Under the pieces are notes generated by a model. The model did not search any database. It was not told the origin of the DNA and saw nothing but the letters and a program-made list of their open reading frames with translations. The position numbers and the translations under genes were made by a program. Source: CAYYYA01 sp964487895 (GTDB lineage Bacteria; Patescibacteriota; Patescibacteriia; UBA1558; 2-01-FULL-52-15). Taken from it: a stretch of DNA of 9,074 nucleotides. Positions 1-6,334 of the stretch are shown piece by piece (the stretch's first letter is position 1; every line of letters starts with the position of its first letter). The DNA lies in NCBI GenBank assembly GCA_964487895.1, contig CAZASM010000033.1, positions 1 through 9,074 of the forward strand, read 5' to 3'.

Positions 1-1349
1 CTGGTTTGAACCTAGACGATACTCCTCGCTACCCTGTGTGCGACACAGCGGAGACTAATCAAGTTTTTGGCGTCGCATCTGTTAGTCAAGATAACAGTTT
101 AAGTAGCTTTTCTAATTATGGGTCTAGTTGTGTAGATATTGTTGCTCCTGGAACTCAAATATATTCTACTGTGCCATTATTTGCTGCTTCTGGTAAGTTC
201 TCTGAATCTTATCAAGGTGGCTGGGCAGGTACATCTGTCGCTGCTCCAATAGTCAGCAGTTTGATTGCTAATGTGATGATAGTTGACCCACGGTTAAGTT
301 TGGATCGTATTTACAACTTGGTTAAAAAAAATACCACCGATATAAATTCTGCTAACGCTGGACATTATCTAGATATTGGTGGTGGGCTAGTGAATTTTCA
401 AAGTGCTATATCAGAGGCGAAAATATTAGCTGACCGTCATGAAAATCTCATTGTTCTCGGTAGTCAACGCGGCCCGACGACCGTGTCTGTCACAAATAAT
501 GACGGCAAATTTATTAGCTCCTTTCAGCCGTATACGGCTCAGTTTACAGGAGGTGTGAATATCGTGACAGCAGATTTAAATAACGACGGAGTCCTAGAAA
601 TCATCACTGCTCCTCATAGTGCCGGCGGTCCGCACGTTCGCATTTTTGATGCGCAAGGTAATCTCAAAGGTCAATTTATGGCTTATGATACAAAATTTAG
701 AGGTGGACTCAGTTTGGCTGTTGGTGATGTTGATGGAGATGGAGCTCTAGATATCATTACAGCTCCAGAAAGCGGAGGTAGTTCGCATGTTCGTATCTTT
801 GATGCTCAAGGTAATTTAAAAAGTACTTTTATGGCTTATGACCCGACATTTAACGGCGGTGTTCGTCTTGGGGTTGGTGATGTCGATAGTGATGGCTCAG
901 CAGAGATAGTGACAATTCCAGCAAGTACCGGCGGTCCGCACGTCCGAGTTTTTGATGCTCAGGGTAATCTCAAAGGTCAATTTATGGCTTATAAACCTGA
1001 AGACAGGTCTAGCTACAGTATTGCTGTAGCTAATGTCGATACTGATCGTTCAGCGGAAATAATTGTTATTGATCGAACGTCACCGAAAGGAAATATTCGT
1101 CTGTTTAGCTTCAATGGACAAGAGAAAAACTCCTGGTTACTTTTCCCGGCTTTACAGCAAAAAAGCACTAAAATGGGTGTTGTGGCACAGGATGTCACTG
1201 GAGATGGACTATCAGACATTGTTGTTTTCCCAGTAGTCACAGGCGAAGCTAAAGTTAGCATTTATGATTATACCGGACAGTTAGTGACGACTATCATTCC
1301 AGCGGTACTTAATACCAGCGGTTGGTCTTTAGCAGCACTCTATCGCTAA
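1..1349 (+). CDS. Subtilisin-like (S8) serine protease with C-terminal FG-GAP beta-propeller, 5'-truncated
   Basis: The reading frame is open through the left edge, so the gene starts upstream and the TTG at 6 is not a trustworthy start. Numbering below counts that codon as 1. Residues 1-140 are the end of a subtilase domain: the FSNYGSSCVDIVAPGTQIYST segment (two blocks of the usual fold) and the catalytic-Ser motif G75-T-S77-V-A-A-P81. The catalytic Asp and His and the oxyanion Asn must lie outside the window. Cys12 and Cys42 could form a disulfide. Residues about 145-447 are about 51-residue FG-GAP/VCBS-type repeats with calcium-loop motifs such as DVDGDGALD. There is no C-terminal membrane anchor or sorting signal. 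By family it should be a secreted or surface protease, with the propeller as a binding or stabilising module. The substrate is unknown. The stop lies 10 nt before the GtrA gene, with no terminator between, so it may be co-transcribed with the glycan genes. Confidence 0.93.
   Translation, partial: GLNLDDTPRYPVCDTAETNQVFGVASVSQDNSLSSFSNYGSSCVDIVAPGTQIYSTVPLFAASGKFSESYQGGWAGTSVAAPIVSSLIANVMIVDPRLSLDRIYNLVKKNTTDINSANAGHYLDIGGGLVNFQSAISEAKILADRHENLIVLGSQRGPTTVSVTNNDGKFISSFQPYTAQFTGGVNIVTADLNNDGVLEIITAPHSAGGPHVRIFDAQGNLKGQFMAYDTKFRGGLSLAVGDVDGDGALDIITAPESGGSSHVRIFDAQGNLKSTFMAYDPTFNGGVRLGVGDVDSDGSAEIVTIPASTGGPHVRVFDAQGNLKGQFMAYKPEDRSSYSIAVANVDTDRSAEIIVIDRTSPKGNIRLFSFNGQEKNSWLLFPALQQKSTKMGVVAQDVTGDGLSDIVVFPVVTGEAKVSIYDYTGQLVTTIIPAVLNTSGWSLAALYR
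555..1322 (+). repeat. Five tandem FG-GAP propeller repeats, about 153 nt each
   Basis: Five consecutive repeats start near residues 184, 235, 286, 337 and 388 of the visible protease. The first three are exactly 51 residues long. Each has a calcium-type loop (DLNNDGVLE, DVDGDGALD, DVDSDGSAE, NVDTDRSAE, DVTGDGLSD), a strand such as HVRIFDAQGNLK, and an FMAYD-like strand. Repeats 1-3 are nearly identical. Repeats 4 and 5 are diverged, and repeat 4 has Arg where the loop Gly should be. The C-terminal tail WSLAALYR looks like the first strand of a sixth unit, whose remaining strands sit before repeat 1. Confidence 0.9.
622..992 (+). repeat. Near-identical 65-nt direct repeat (622-686 and 928-992) inside the propeller
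   Basis: Bases 622-686 and 928-992 match at 60 of 65 positions by my count and are exactly 306 nt (102 codons, two repeat units) apart. Both encode GGPHVR[IV]FDAQGNLKGQFMAY. The unit in between (775-839) is more diverged at the DNA level. Such similarity at synonymous sites suggests recent duplication or gene conversion rather than protein-level selection alone. Confidence 0.85.
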
Positions 1350-1359
1350 AACCAGGGTG

Positions 1360-1782
1360 ATGAATATAGCGAACACTTTTCCTTGGATGAGGCAGTTAGT
1401 AAAGTTTGCTTTAGTAGGAGTCAGCTCTTTTTTGTTAGATTTAGCCATCTTTCTTTACCTAACAAGGTTTATTTTTTGGTTTCAGCAACATTATATTATA
1501 GCTAATGCTATCGCATTTTTTTTGACAGTGATGTGGAGTTTTAACTTTAATCGCTTATGGACCTTTAAGGTTATGACTCGTTTCTCAACTAAACAGTACA
1601 GTAAATTTTTATTAGTATATTCTATTGGCCTCGTGTTGTCCTCCTGTTTTCTCTATTTAGCGGTAGAAAAACTACATCTTTATGATGTTCTGGCTAAGTT
1701 TTTGGTAGCTATTGTTGTGATGATGTGGAATTTTAGTGGTAATAAATTTTGGACGTTTAAACCAACAATTAAACTTTCATGA
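1360..1782 (+). CDS. GtrA-family polytopic membrane protein (putative lipid-linked sugar translocase)
   Basis: A 140-residue protein with four predicted membrane segments (about residues 14-34, 45-65, 82-102 and 110-130). The hallmark W-x-F-N-x-N-[RK]-x-W-T-F is present in two copies, W59SFNFNRLWTF69 and W123NFSGNKFWTF133, 64 residues apart, which shows the internal two-fold repeat of the GtrA/DPMS fold. Known members are proposed to flip polyprenyl-phosphate-glucose (phage GtrA) or to assist arabinogalactan synthesis. Here the likely partner is the adjacent GT2, whose start overlaps this stop in an ATGA tetranucleotide. I chose ATG 1360; an in-frame GTG directly before it (1357) and ATG 1387 are alternatives. 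No properly spaced Shine-Dalgarno is visible. The family call is firm, but the transported lipid is inference. Confidence 0.92.
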   Translation: MNIANTFPWMRQLVKFALVGVSSFLLDLAIFLYLTRFIFWFQQHYIIANAIAFFLTVMWSFNFNRLWTFKVMTRFSTKQYSKFLLVYSIGLVLSSCFLYLAVEKLHLYDVLAKFLVAIVVMMWNFSGNKFWTFKPTIKLS

Positions 1783-2492
1783 AATTAAGTGTTATTATCC
1801 CTGCTTATAACGAAGCTGCTGTGATTGAGTCAACGGTGCATTCCGTTGTAACTTTTTGTCAACAATATTTTCCGGGAGATTTTGAAATTATTATCGTTGA
1901 TGACGGTTCTACTGATGGCACAGGTATACTTGTGCAAAATGTTTTTGGTACCCAGGTGCGATTAATCACTCACACAACTAACCAAGGTAAAGGTGCTGCT
2001 GTGCGTACTGGCATGATGGCAACTTTAGGCGATTTTGCCTTATTTATGGATGCTGATAACTCTACTAATATCAACCATGTGACGAATTTTTTCTTAGCGA
2101 TGACGTCCATGGATATTGTTCTTGGCTCACGAGCTATCAACGGTGCAGAGATTGCTGTAGCCCAGAAGTCTTGGAAACGCAATTTAGGTCGAGCTGGTAA
2201 TTGGTTAATTCGTTCCCTGTTAAAGTTACCTGTCAGCGACACACAGTGTGGCTTTAAACTTTTTCGCACAGCGACGACACGACATCTTTTCGTGAAACAA
2301 CGCCGCACAGATTGGGCTTTTGATTTTGAGATTCTTTATGTGGCGCAGATGTCTGGGCTGAAGCTGAAGGAATTGCCAGTGCGTTGGGTCAATAATTTTG
2401 ATTCCAAAGTGACCATCTGGGGATATGTCACTACCCTGATGGCAGTTTTTAGTGTAAAATATCATTATTGGAAAGGAGATTATAGTTTATGA
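1779..2492 (+). CDS. ALG5-like family-2 glycosyltransferase (polyprenyl-phosphate sugar synthase type)
   Basis: A 237-residue GT-A-fold enzyme. It has the N-terminal strand SVIIPAYNEA (4-13), the nucleotide-binding D41-D42-G-S-T-D-G-T48, the metal-binding D91-A-D93, the LGSR segment, and DTQCGFKLF (154-162). The last motif is typical of dolichyl-phosphate beta-glucosyltransferase (ALG5) and its bacterial relatives. By family it would transfer a sugar, commonly glucose, from a UDP-sugar to a polyprenyl phosphate on the cytoplasmic membrane face. No membrane helices are evident, so membrane contact would come from GtrA, encoded just upstream with a 4-nt ATGA overlap; the next gene also overlaps by 4 nt. 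Fused or adjacent GtrA-GT2 pairs are common, supporting a charge-and-translocate unit. The sugar and the acceptor are not readable from sequence. Confidence 0.93.
   Translation: MKLSVIIPAYNEAAVIESTVHSVVTFCQQYFPGDFEIIIVDDGSTDGTGILVQNVFGTQVRLITHTTNQGKGAAVRTGMMATLGDFALFMDADNSTNINHVTNFFLAMTSMDIVLGSRAINGAEIAVAQKSWKRNLGRAGNWLIRSLLKLPVSDTQCGFKLFRTATTRHLFVKQRRTDWAFDFEILYVAQMSGLKLKELPVRWVNNFDSKVTIWGYVTTLMAVFSVKYHYWKGDYSL
2471..2478 (+). promoter_or_regulatory. Shine-Dalgarno GAAAGGAG for the UXS-like gene
   Basis: GAAAGGAG lies 10 nt before ATG 2489, inside the end of the preceding GT2 gene. It supports that start over the in-frame ATG at 2501. It is the only convincing Shine-Dalgarno in front of any of the ten visible starts. 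Confidence 0.7.
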
Positions 2493-3526
2493 CAGTTCAC
2501 ATGCCGATAGAAAGAAAGAATATCATGGTGCTTGGCGGCGCCGGCTTTTTGGGCTCACATTTATGTGAGTTTTTATTAAAGAAAGGCAACAACGTTATTT
2601 GTATGGATAATTTCTTATCTTCTGATGTAGAAAATATCAAAATGATGCTGTCCTTCCCTAATTTTGAATTTATTCGTCACGATATTACCGAAGAGATTGA
2701 TTTTGAAGACTTACCGGAGCTACGTAAATTTAAGTTCAAAGCTCAAGGTTTGCAGGAGATTTATAACCTCGCCTGTCCAACTGCGGCTGATGATTTCACT
2801 AAGTTGCCGATTGAAACAGCACGAGCTAATTCCATTGGTGTTATCCAATCATTAGAATGGGCGAAAAAGTATCAAGCTAAATACCTTCTAGCTTCTTCTT
2901 CAGCTGTTTATGGTAGAGCGCCAGAAAAGAACGAAAGTATCCATGAAAGTTATTTGGGTAATGTTAATTTTATTGGACCTCGTGCTTGTTATAATGAAGG
3001 CAAGAGGTTTGCTGAGACTTTGGTCTCTACCTATCAAGAGCATTTTCACCTTAATACTCGTATTGGTAGAATTTTCACAACTTATGGTCCGCGTATGATG
3101 TTATCAAGTGGACGACACGTGCCTGATTTTATCTCCAGTGCTCTTCTGGGTAAGGAAGTTATTATTAGTGGAGATGAGACAACTGGTTCATCTTTGTGCT
3201 ACGTCAAAGATATGGTCGAGGGTTTGGTCGCTCTCATGCACAATGATATTCATGATCCAGTGAATCTTGGTGGTGATCGTTATTACACTTTAAAAGAAGT
3301 AGCCGAGAAGATTATTGCACTAACTAAGAGTAATTCTCAGCTGGCATTTGGTGCTGCGATTGAATACACCCACAGACAAGCCCTGCCAGATATTAGCTTG
3401 GCTAAAGAAAAATTAGGCTGGTTTCCTTTGATTGCTCTAGACCAAGGTTTAACGGAAACAATAGCTTTTGCACGTTCAAGCTTGACGCTTAACGTGGATT
3501 ATGGTCTAAATAAGCCTCAGGAGTAG
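2489..3526 (+). CDS. UDP-glucuronate decarboxylase (UXS)-like extended SDR with altered active site
   Basis: A 345-residue NAD(P)-dependent nucleotide-sugar enzyme. The Rossmann glycine motif is G16-G-A-G-F-L-G22. The backbone is closest by eye to UXS: YNLACP, the catalytic Tyr/Lys in G163PRACYNEGKR173 (Y168, K172), TYGPRM, and a C-terminal HRQALPDISLAKEKLGW keeping the late Arg. Several UXS hallmarks are changed. The S/T-S-E-VYG motif reads S136-S-S-A139-V-Y-G, so the decarboxylase Glu is Ala. The usual Q-T-R-S-F reads T232-G-S234-S-L, losing the nucleotide-binding Arg. The P-x-H-Y substrate loop after ACP is TAADDF. There is also an insertion of about 13 residues (around 70-85) before YNLACP. 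It may therefore be an epimerase, another sugar-modifying SDR, or a UXS relative with a different substrate. It is translationally coupled to the upstream GT2 and ends in a candidate terminator. Confidence 0.85.
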   Translation: MTVHMPIERKNIMVLGGAGFLGSHLCEFLLKKGNNVICMDNFLSSDVENIKMMLSFPNFEFIRHDITEEIDFEDLPELRKFKFKAQGLQEIYNLACPTAADDFTKLPIETARANSIGVIQSLEWAKKYQAKYLLASSSAVYGRAPEKNESIHESYLGNVNFIGPRACYNEGKRFAETLVSTYQEHFHLNTRIGRIFTTYGPRMMLSSGRHVPDFISSALLGKEVIISGDETTGSSLCYVKDMVEGLVALMHNDIHDPVNLGGDRYYTLKEVAEKIIALTKSNSQLAFGAAIEYTHRQALPDISLAKEKLGWFPLIALDQGLTETIAFARSSLTLNVDYGLNKPQE

Positions 3527-3544
3527 CTTTTGAGGTTGCTTTTT
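3513..3544 (+). terminator. Candidate intrinsic terminator spanning the UXS-like stop codon
   Basis: AGCCTCA (3513-3519) pairs with TGAGGTT (3531-3537), with one G-T wobble. The 11-nt loop contains the TAG stop (3524-3526). After GC, five Ts follow (3540-3544). The stem is short and the T run is offset by two bases, so it is a moderate candidate. It fits the only real gap in the cluster. Confidence 0.4.
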
Positions 3545-3558
3545 ATCGGCTTTATTAT
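3530..3558 (+). promoter_or_regulatory. Weak sigma70-type promoter candidate for the second gene run
   Basis: TTGAGG (3530-3535) and TATTAT (3553-3558) are 17 nt apart and sit just before the epimerase start at 3586. An alternative pairing is TTGCTT (3536-3541) with TATAAG (3561-3566), 19 nt apart. The region is AT-rich, so chance matches are likely. The support is mainly positional: it lies in the single 59-nt intergenic gap. Confidence 0.3.
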
Positions 3559-3563
3559 AGTAT

Positions 3564-3581
3564 AAGCTTGAGTTAAGCTTG
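3564..3581 (+). repeat. AAGCTTG direct repeat / AAGCTT hairpin in the leader of the epimerase gene
   Basis: AAGCTTG occurs at 3564-3570 and 3575-3581, an 11-nt period (about one helical turn). Because AAGCTT is its own reverse complement, the two copies can also form a 6-bp hairpin with a GAGTT loop. It ends 4 nt before ATG 3586, which lacks a Shine-Dalgarno. It could be an operator or a leader structure; this is position-based inference. Confidence 0.35.
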
Positions 3582-3585
3582 CACC

Positions 3586-4506
3586 ATGAAAATATTGGTT
3601 ATTGGCGGCGCCGGCTTCATAGGTTCTCATTTGGTTGACGCTTTACTAGTACTGGGTCATCAAGTGACTGTGGTAGATAATCTCTCTGCAGGTAAGAAAG
3701 ACTATGTCTCGGCTCAAGCTACATTTCAGCAAATAGACATTCTTGACCCTGGCTTGGCCCAGGTTTTTAGCACTGTTCAGCCTGATGTAGTCTACCATTT
3801 AGCAGCGCAAAAAAATTTACGGTTATCTATCACTAATCCGGTGTTGGATGCTGAAATCAACATTCTCGGTAGTTTGAAAGTTTTGGAGCAAGCTGTGAAA
3901 ACAAAGTGTCGGGTGATTTTTGCTTCCTCAGCTGCTGTCTATGGCAATAACAATGTTGGAGCCGATGAGCTGGCTGCCGTGCAACCCATATCACCGTATG
4001 GAATTACCAAATTAGCCGTAGAACACTATTTACATTTTTTTCAGCAGCAGTATCAGTTGCCGATTGCCATCTTCCGTTTTGCCAATGTCTATGGTCCGAG
4101 ACAAGATCCATCTAGTGAAGCAGGCGTGATTGCCTTATTTTGTCGTTGGTTCCTTGATCGTCAGCCGTTGAAGGTCAATGGAGATGGTTTACAAAAACGT
4201 GACTTTGTTTATGTCGCTGATATTGTCCAAGCTTTAATTCTTGGATTGGAGCATGAAGGTGTCTATAACGTCGGTACAGGTGTGGAAACTTCACTACAAG
4301 ATATTATTTCTTCGTTATGGAAAATATCAGGAACTGAGCCTGTGATAGAATATCAACCTGGTATTATTGGTGAAGTTAAGCGTTTTACTTTTAACACAGA
4401 AAAAATTCAAGCTCTTGGCTGGCAACCAGAGATATTAATTCCAGCAGGATTACAACAAACTTATGATTGGTTGCGTTCGATTAAAACGCTAGTTAATAAA
4501 AATTAG
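3586..4506 (+). CDS. GalE-like UDP-sugar 4-epimerase (extended SDR)
   Basis: A 306-residue nucleotide-sugar epimerase of the usual compact bacterial length. It has the Rossmann motif G7-G-A-G-F-I-G13, then YHLAAQ, then S114-S115-A-A-V-Y-G120, where Ser115 aligns with the catalytic Ser124 of E. coli GalE. The catalytic pair is Y138-x3-K142 (YGITK). VYGPRQDPSSEAGVIALF and QKRDFVYVAD follow, with the nucleotide-contacting R205 intact, and the C-terminal LGWQP. By family it interconverts C4 epimers such as UDP-glucose/UDP-galactose or their N-acetyl or uronic forms; the substrate cannot be fixed from the sequence. It opens the second gene run after a 59-nt gap and is followed 2 nt later by a GT4, so it probably feeds the transferases downstream. 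It is a diverged paralogue of the UXS-like gene, with an intact active site by contrast. Confidence 0.92.
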   Translation: MKILVIGGAGFIGSHLVDALLVLGHQVTVVDNLSAGKKDYVSAQATFQQIDILDPGLAQVFSTVQPDVVYHLAAQKNLRLSITNPVLDAEINILGSLKVLEQAVKTKCRVIFASSAAVYGNNNVGADELAAVQPISPYGITKLAVEHYLHFFQQQYQLPIAIFRFANVYGPRQDPSSEAGVIALFCRWFLDRQPLKVNGDGLQKRDFVYVADIVQALILGLEHEGVYNVGTGVETSLQDIISSLWKISGTEPVIEYQPGIIGEVKRFTFNTEKIQALGWQPEILIPAGLQQTYDWLRSIKTLVNKN

Positions 4507-4508
4507 GC

Positions 4509-5660
4509 ATGAATATTATCTTAGCAGCTGGCATCTTTCCGCCTGATATCGGTGGACCAGCGACCTACACAACGCAACTGGCAGAAAGTTTAAATCAACA
4601 AGGTCATAGTGTTCGGGTTATTTGTTTCTCTGATACAACAGAAAATAGGCGCGAGAAATATCATGTAACGCGTATCAAGCGTAGCCGTTTGAAGCCTTGG
4701 TCACATTTAATCTATCTCTTGAAGTTGTATTTTATCAGTTCTCAGGCTGATTGCATCTACACTCAAGGGCCGACAGCAGCTGGTTGGCAGGCGCGTCTTG
4801 TAGCTAAATTCCGTCATATTCCATATGTGGTTAAAGTGGTTGGAGATTATGCCTGGGAGCAGGGTCGGGTACGTTTCGGCTTAGATTGCTCAATTGAGGA
4901 TTTTCAGCAACTAGCCACTGTCCCTCCAGTCGTGGAACGGTTAAGAAAATTACAAAAAGCAGTTGTCTCTGAAGCGCAGCGAGTAGTTGTGCCGAGTAAA
5001 TATTTAGCCGAGTTAGTTCAGCTCTGGGGAGTATCTCCTGAGAGAATTTCAGTCATCTATAATTCATTTACGCCACAATTTCAATCAGAAAAAATCAGTC
5101 AGAAAAAAAATATATTTTTAACGGGCGGTAGGTTATTACCATGGAAAGGCTTTGATACTCTTATCAAACTGTGGCCCCAGGTTATCGCACAAGCCCCTAA
5201 TGCCCAGCTGGAGATTGCTGGCGATGGTCCAGATGGAGAAAGGTTAAAAAAATTAATTTTAGAGACCGGAGTATCGTCATCTGTTACTATGCTAGGTCGT
5301 CTCAAACCCGAGGAGTTAGTAAGTCATTATCTGCAAGCAAAATCTTTTATTTTGAATAGCGATTACGAAGGTATGTCCCATATGATTCTGGAAGCTATGT
5401 CTGCTGGCGCAGTGCCACTTGTTTCGCGCAGAGGCGGTAATCAAGAGTTAGTACAAGATGGAGTTACAGGTTGGTCCTTTAGCTATAATGACAGTGCTGA
5501 AATATTAACCGCTATTTTGAAATTGGCACAATTCGAGACTGCTGACTCTCAAATGGCACAAGCAATACAACTACGTAGTAGAGAATTTAGCCCAGAATTA
5601 ATGATCAACAGCACTATCAAAATGTTGACAGACGTTATTAAATCACAACCACGTGTCTAA
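4509..5660 (+). CDS. GT4 glycosyltransferase (GT-B fold)
   Basis: A 383-residue retaining glycosyltransferase. The N-terminal Rossmann domain begins IILAAGIFPPDIGGPATYT (3-21), with the glycine-rich acceptor loop. A conserved block KVVGDYAWEQGRVRFG follows, then IEDF. The C-terminal donor domain has LTGGRLLPWKGFDTLI near residue 203 and the E-x7-E motif E287-GMSHMIL-E295 in YEGMSHMILEAMSAGAVPLV. By family it adds a sugar from a nucleotide-sugar donor to a growing lipid-linked glycan on the cytoplasmic side. Donor and acceptor are unknown. The start is ATG 4509, 2 nt after the epimerase stop, without a Shine-Dalgarno, and the end overlaps the next gene by 8 nt. An eight-A run near 5103-5110 does not break the frame. 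Confidence 0.94.
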   Translation: MNIILAAGIFPPDIGGPATYTTQLAESLNQQGHSVRVICFSDTTENRREKYHVTRIKRSRLKPWSHLIYLLKLYFISSQADCIYTQGPTAAGWQARLVAKFRHIPYVVKVVGDYAWEQGRVRFGLDCSIEDFQQLATVPPVVERLRKLQKAVVSEAQRVVVPSKYLAELVQLWGVSPERISVIYNSFTPQFQSEKISQKKNIFLTGGRLLPWKGFDTLIKLWPQVIAQAPNAQLEIAGDGPDGERLKKLILETGVSSSVTMLGRLKPEELVSHYLQAKSFILNSDYEGMSHMILEAMSAGAVPLVSRRGGNQELVQDGVTGWSFSYNDSAEILTAILKLAQFETADSQMAQAIQLRSREFSPELMINSTIKMLTDVIKSQPRV

Positions 5661-6333
5661 AGTTTATATTATTATCCCTGCTTATAATGAAGCGACTCGT
5701 AGTGAGAGGTTTGTTGTTAGTTTAGAACGGTTGACTAGTTTTCCTTATCAGATAGTGGTGATTGATGATGGTTCTGCCGATGCTACTGCTCAGATAGCAA
5801 GCAAATGGGTAACAGTTATCCGTCATCCCATTAATCGTGGTCAAGGAGCTGCTCTCATGACTGGTATGCAATATGCTCTAGCGCAGGGCGCTGATATCAT
5901 TGTGCATTTTGACGCTGACGGACAGATGCAACCCGAAGATATTGCTCACGTTATTGCACCGTTGGAGTCACAGCCAGAATTAGATGTTGTTTTGGGTTCT
6001 CGTTTTTTGGGCGCTGCAAGTGATAGCTCGGTGCCATGGCTGAAGAAATATTTTTTGCAACGGCCGGCTTTATGGTTTCAACGATTAACTACTGGTTTGC
6101 AGTTAACGGACGTACATAATGGTTTTCGTGCTTTTCGTGCTTCAGCGGTGAGAAAGTTAGATTTGCAACAAGACGGCATGGCTCATGCTTCTGAGATTAC
6201 TGCTCAAATCAAAAAGAAACACCTAAAATATCAAGAGGTGCCGGTAACTATTAAATACTATGAGTTTGGACAGGGCTTCGGCGGTGGCCTACATATTATC
6301 CGCGATCTAATTATTAGAAAAATTATTAAATAG
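5653..6333 (+). CDS. Family-2 glycosyltransferase, DPM/DPG-synthase-like, DUF2304-associated
   Basis: A 226-residue GT-A enzyme. It has YIIIPAYNEA (5-14), D38-D-G-S-A-D-A-T45, the metal site D87-A-D89-G, LGSRFLG, and VHNGFRAFRASAV in place of the ALG5-type DTQCGFKLF. The C-terminal IKYYEFGQGFGGGLHIIRDL is typical of GT2s encoded beside DUF2304 proteins. GTG 5653 is the only sensible start, because the conserved first strand begins at residue 4 and no ATG precedes it. It overlaps the upstream GT4 by 8 nt. It is a paralogue of the GT2 at 1779-2492, sharing the 19-nt stretch TTATTATCCCTGCTTATAA (5669-5687 versus 1792-1810). By family it probably makes a polyprenyl-phosphate sugar or acts at the membrane with the next gene product; donor and acceptor are unknown. 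Confidence 0.92.
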   Translation: MSKVYIIIPAYNEATRSERFVVSLERLTSFPYQIVVIDDGSADATAQIASKWVTVIRHPINRGQGAALMTGMQYALAQGADIIVHFDADGQMQPEDIAHVIAPLESQPELDVVLGSRFLGAASDSSVPWLKKYFLQRPALWFQRLTTGLQLTDVHNGFRAFRASAVRKLDLQQDGMAHASEITAQIKKKHLKYQEVPVTIKYYEFGQGFGGGLHIIRDLIIRKIIK

Positions 6334-6334
6334 T

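Noticed and set aside
1013..1261. Minus-strand open frame of 82 codons
   Set aside because: It lies wholly inside the protease propeller, where the plus frame shows clear repeats. The translated product shows no recognisable motif, so it is a shadow frame.
1970..2465. Two minus-strand open frames (1970-2308, 2226-2465)
   Set aside because: Both are antisense to the ALG5-like GT2, whose motifs are conserved throughout. The antisense products are Arg/Lys-rich and featureless.
2664..3098. Plus-strand short frames (2664-2855, 2910-3098)
   Set aside because: They are alternative frames inside the UXS-like gene, with no start signals and no motifs.
2532..3617. 16-nt identity TTGGCGGCGCCGGCTT at 2532-2547 and 3602-3617
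   Set aside because: It encodes the same GGAGF Rossmann motif in the two SDR genes. Shared ancestry and codon choice explain it, so it is not a mobile or regulatory repeat.
5100..5112. Eight-A run as a possible frameshift site in the first GT4
   Set aside because: The frame and conserved GT4 motifs continue intact on both sides, so no shift is needed.
5099..5305. Minus-strand open frame of 68 codons
   Set aside because: It is antisense to the donor domain of the first GT4, with no supporting signal.
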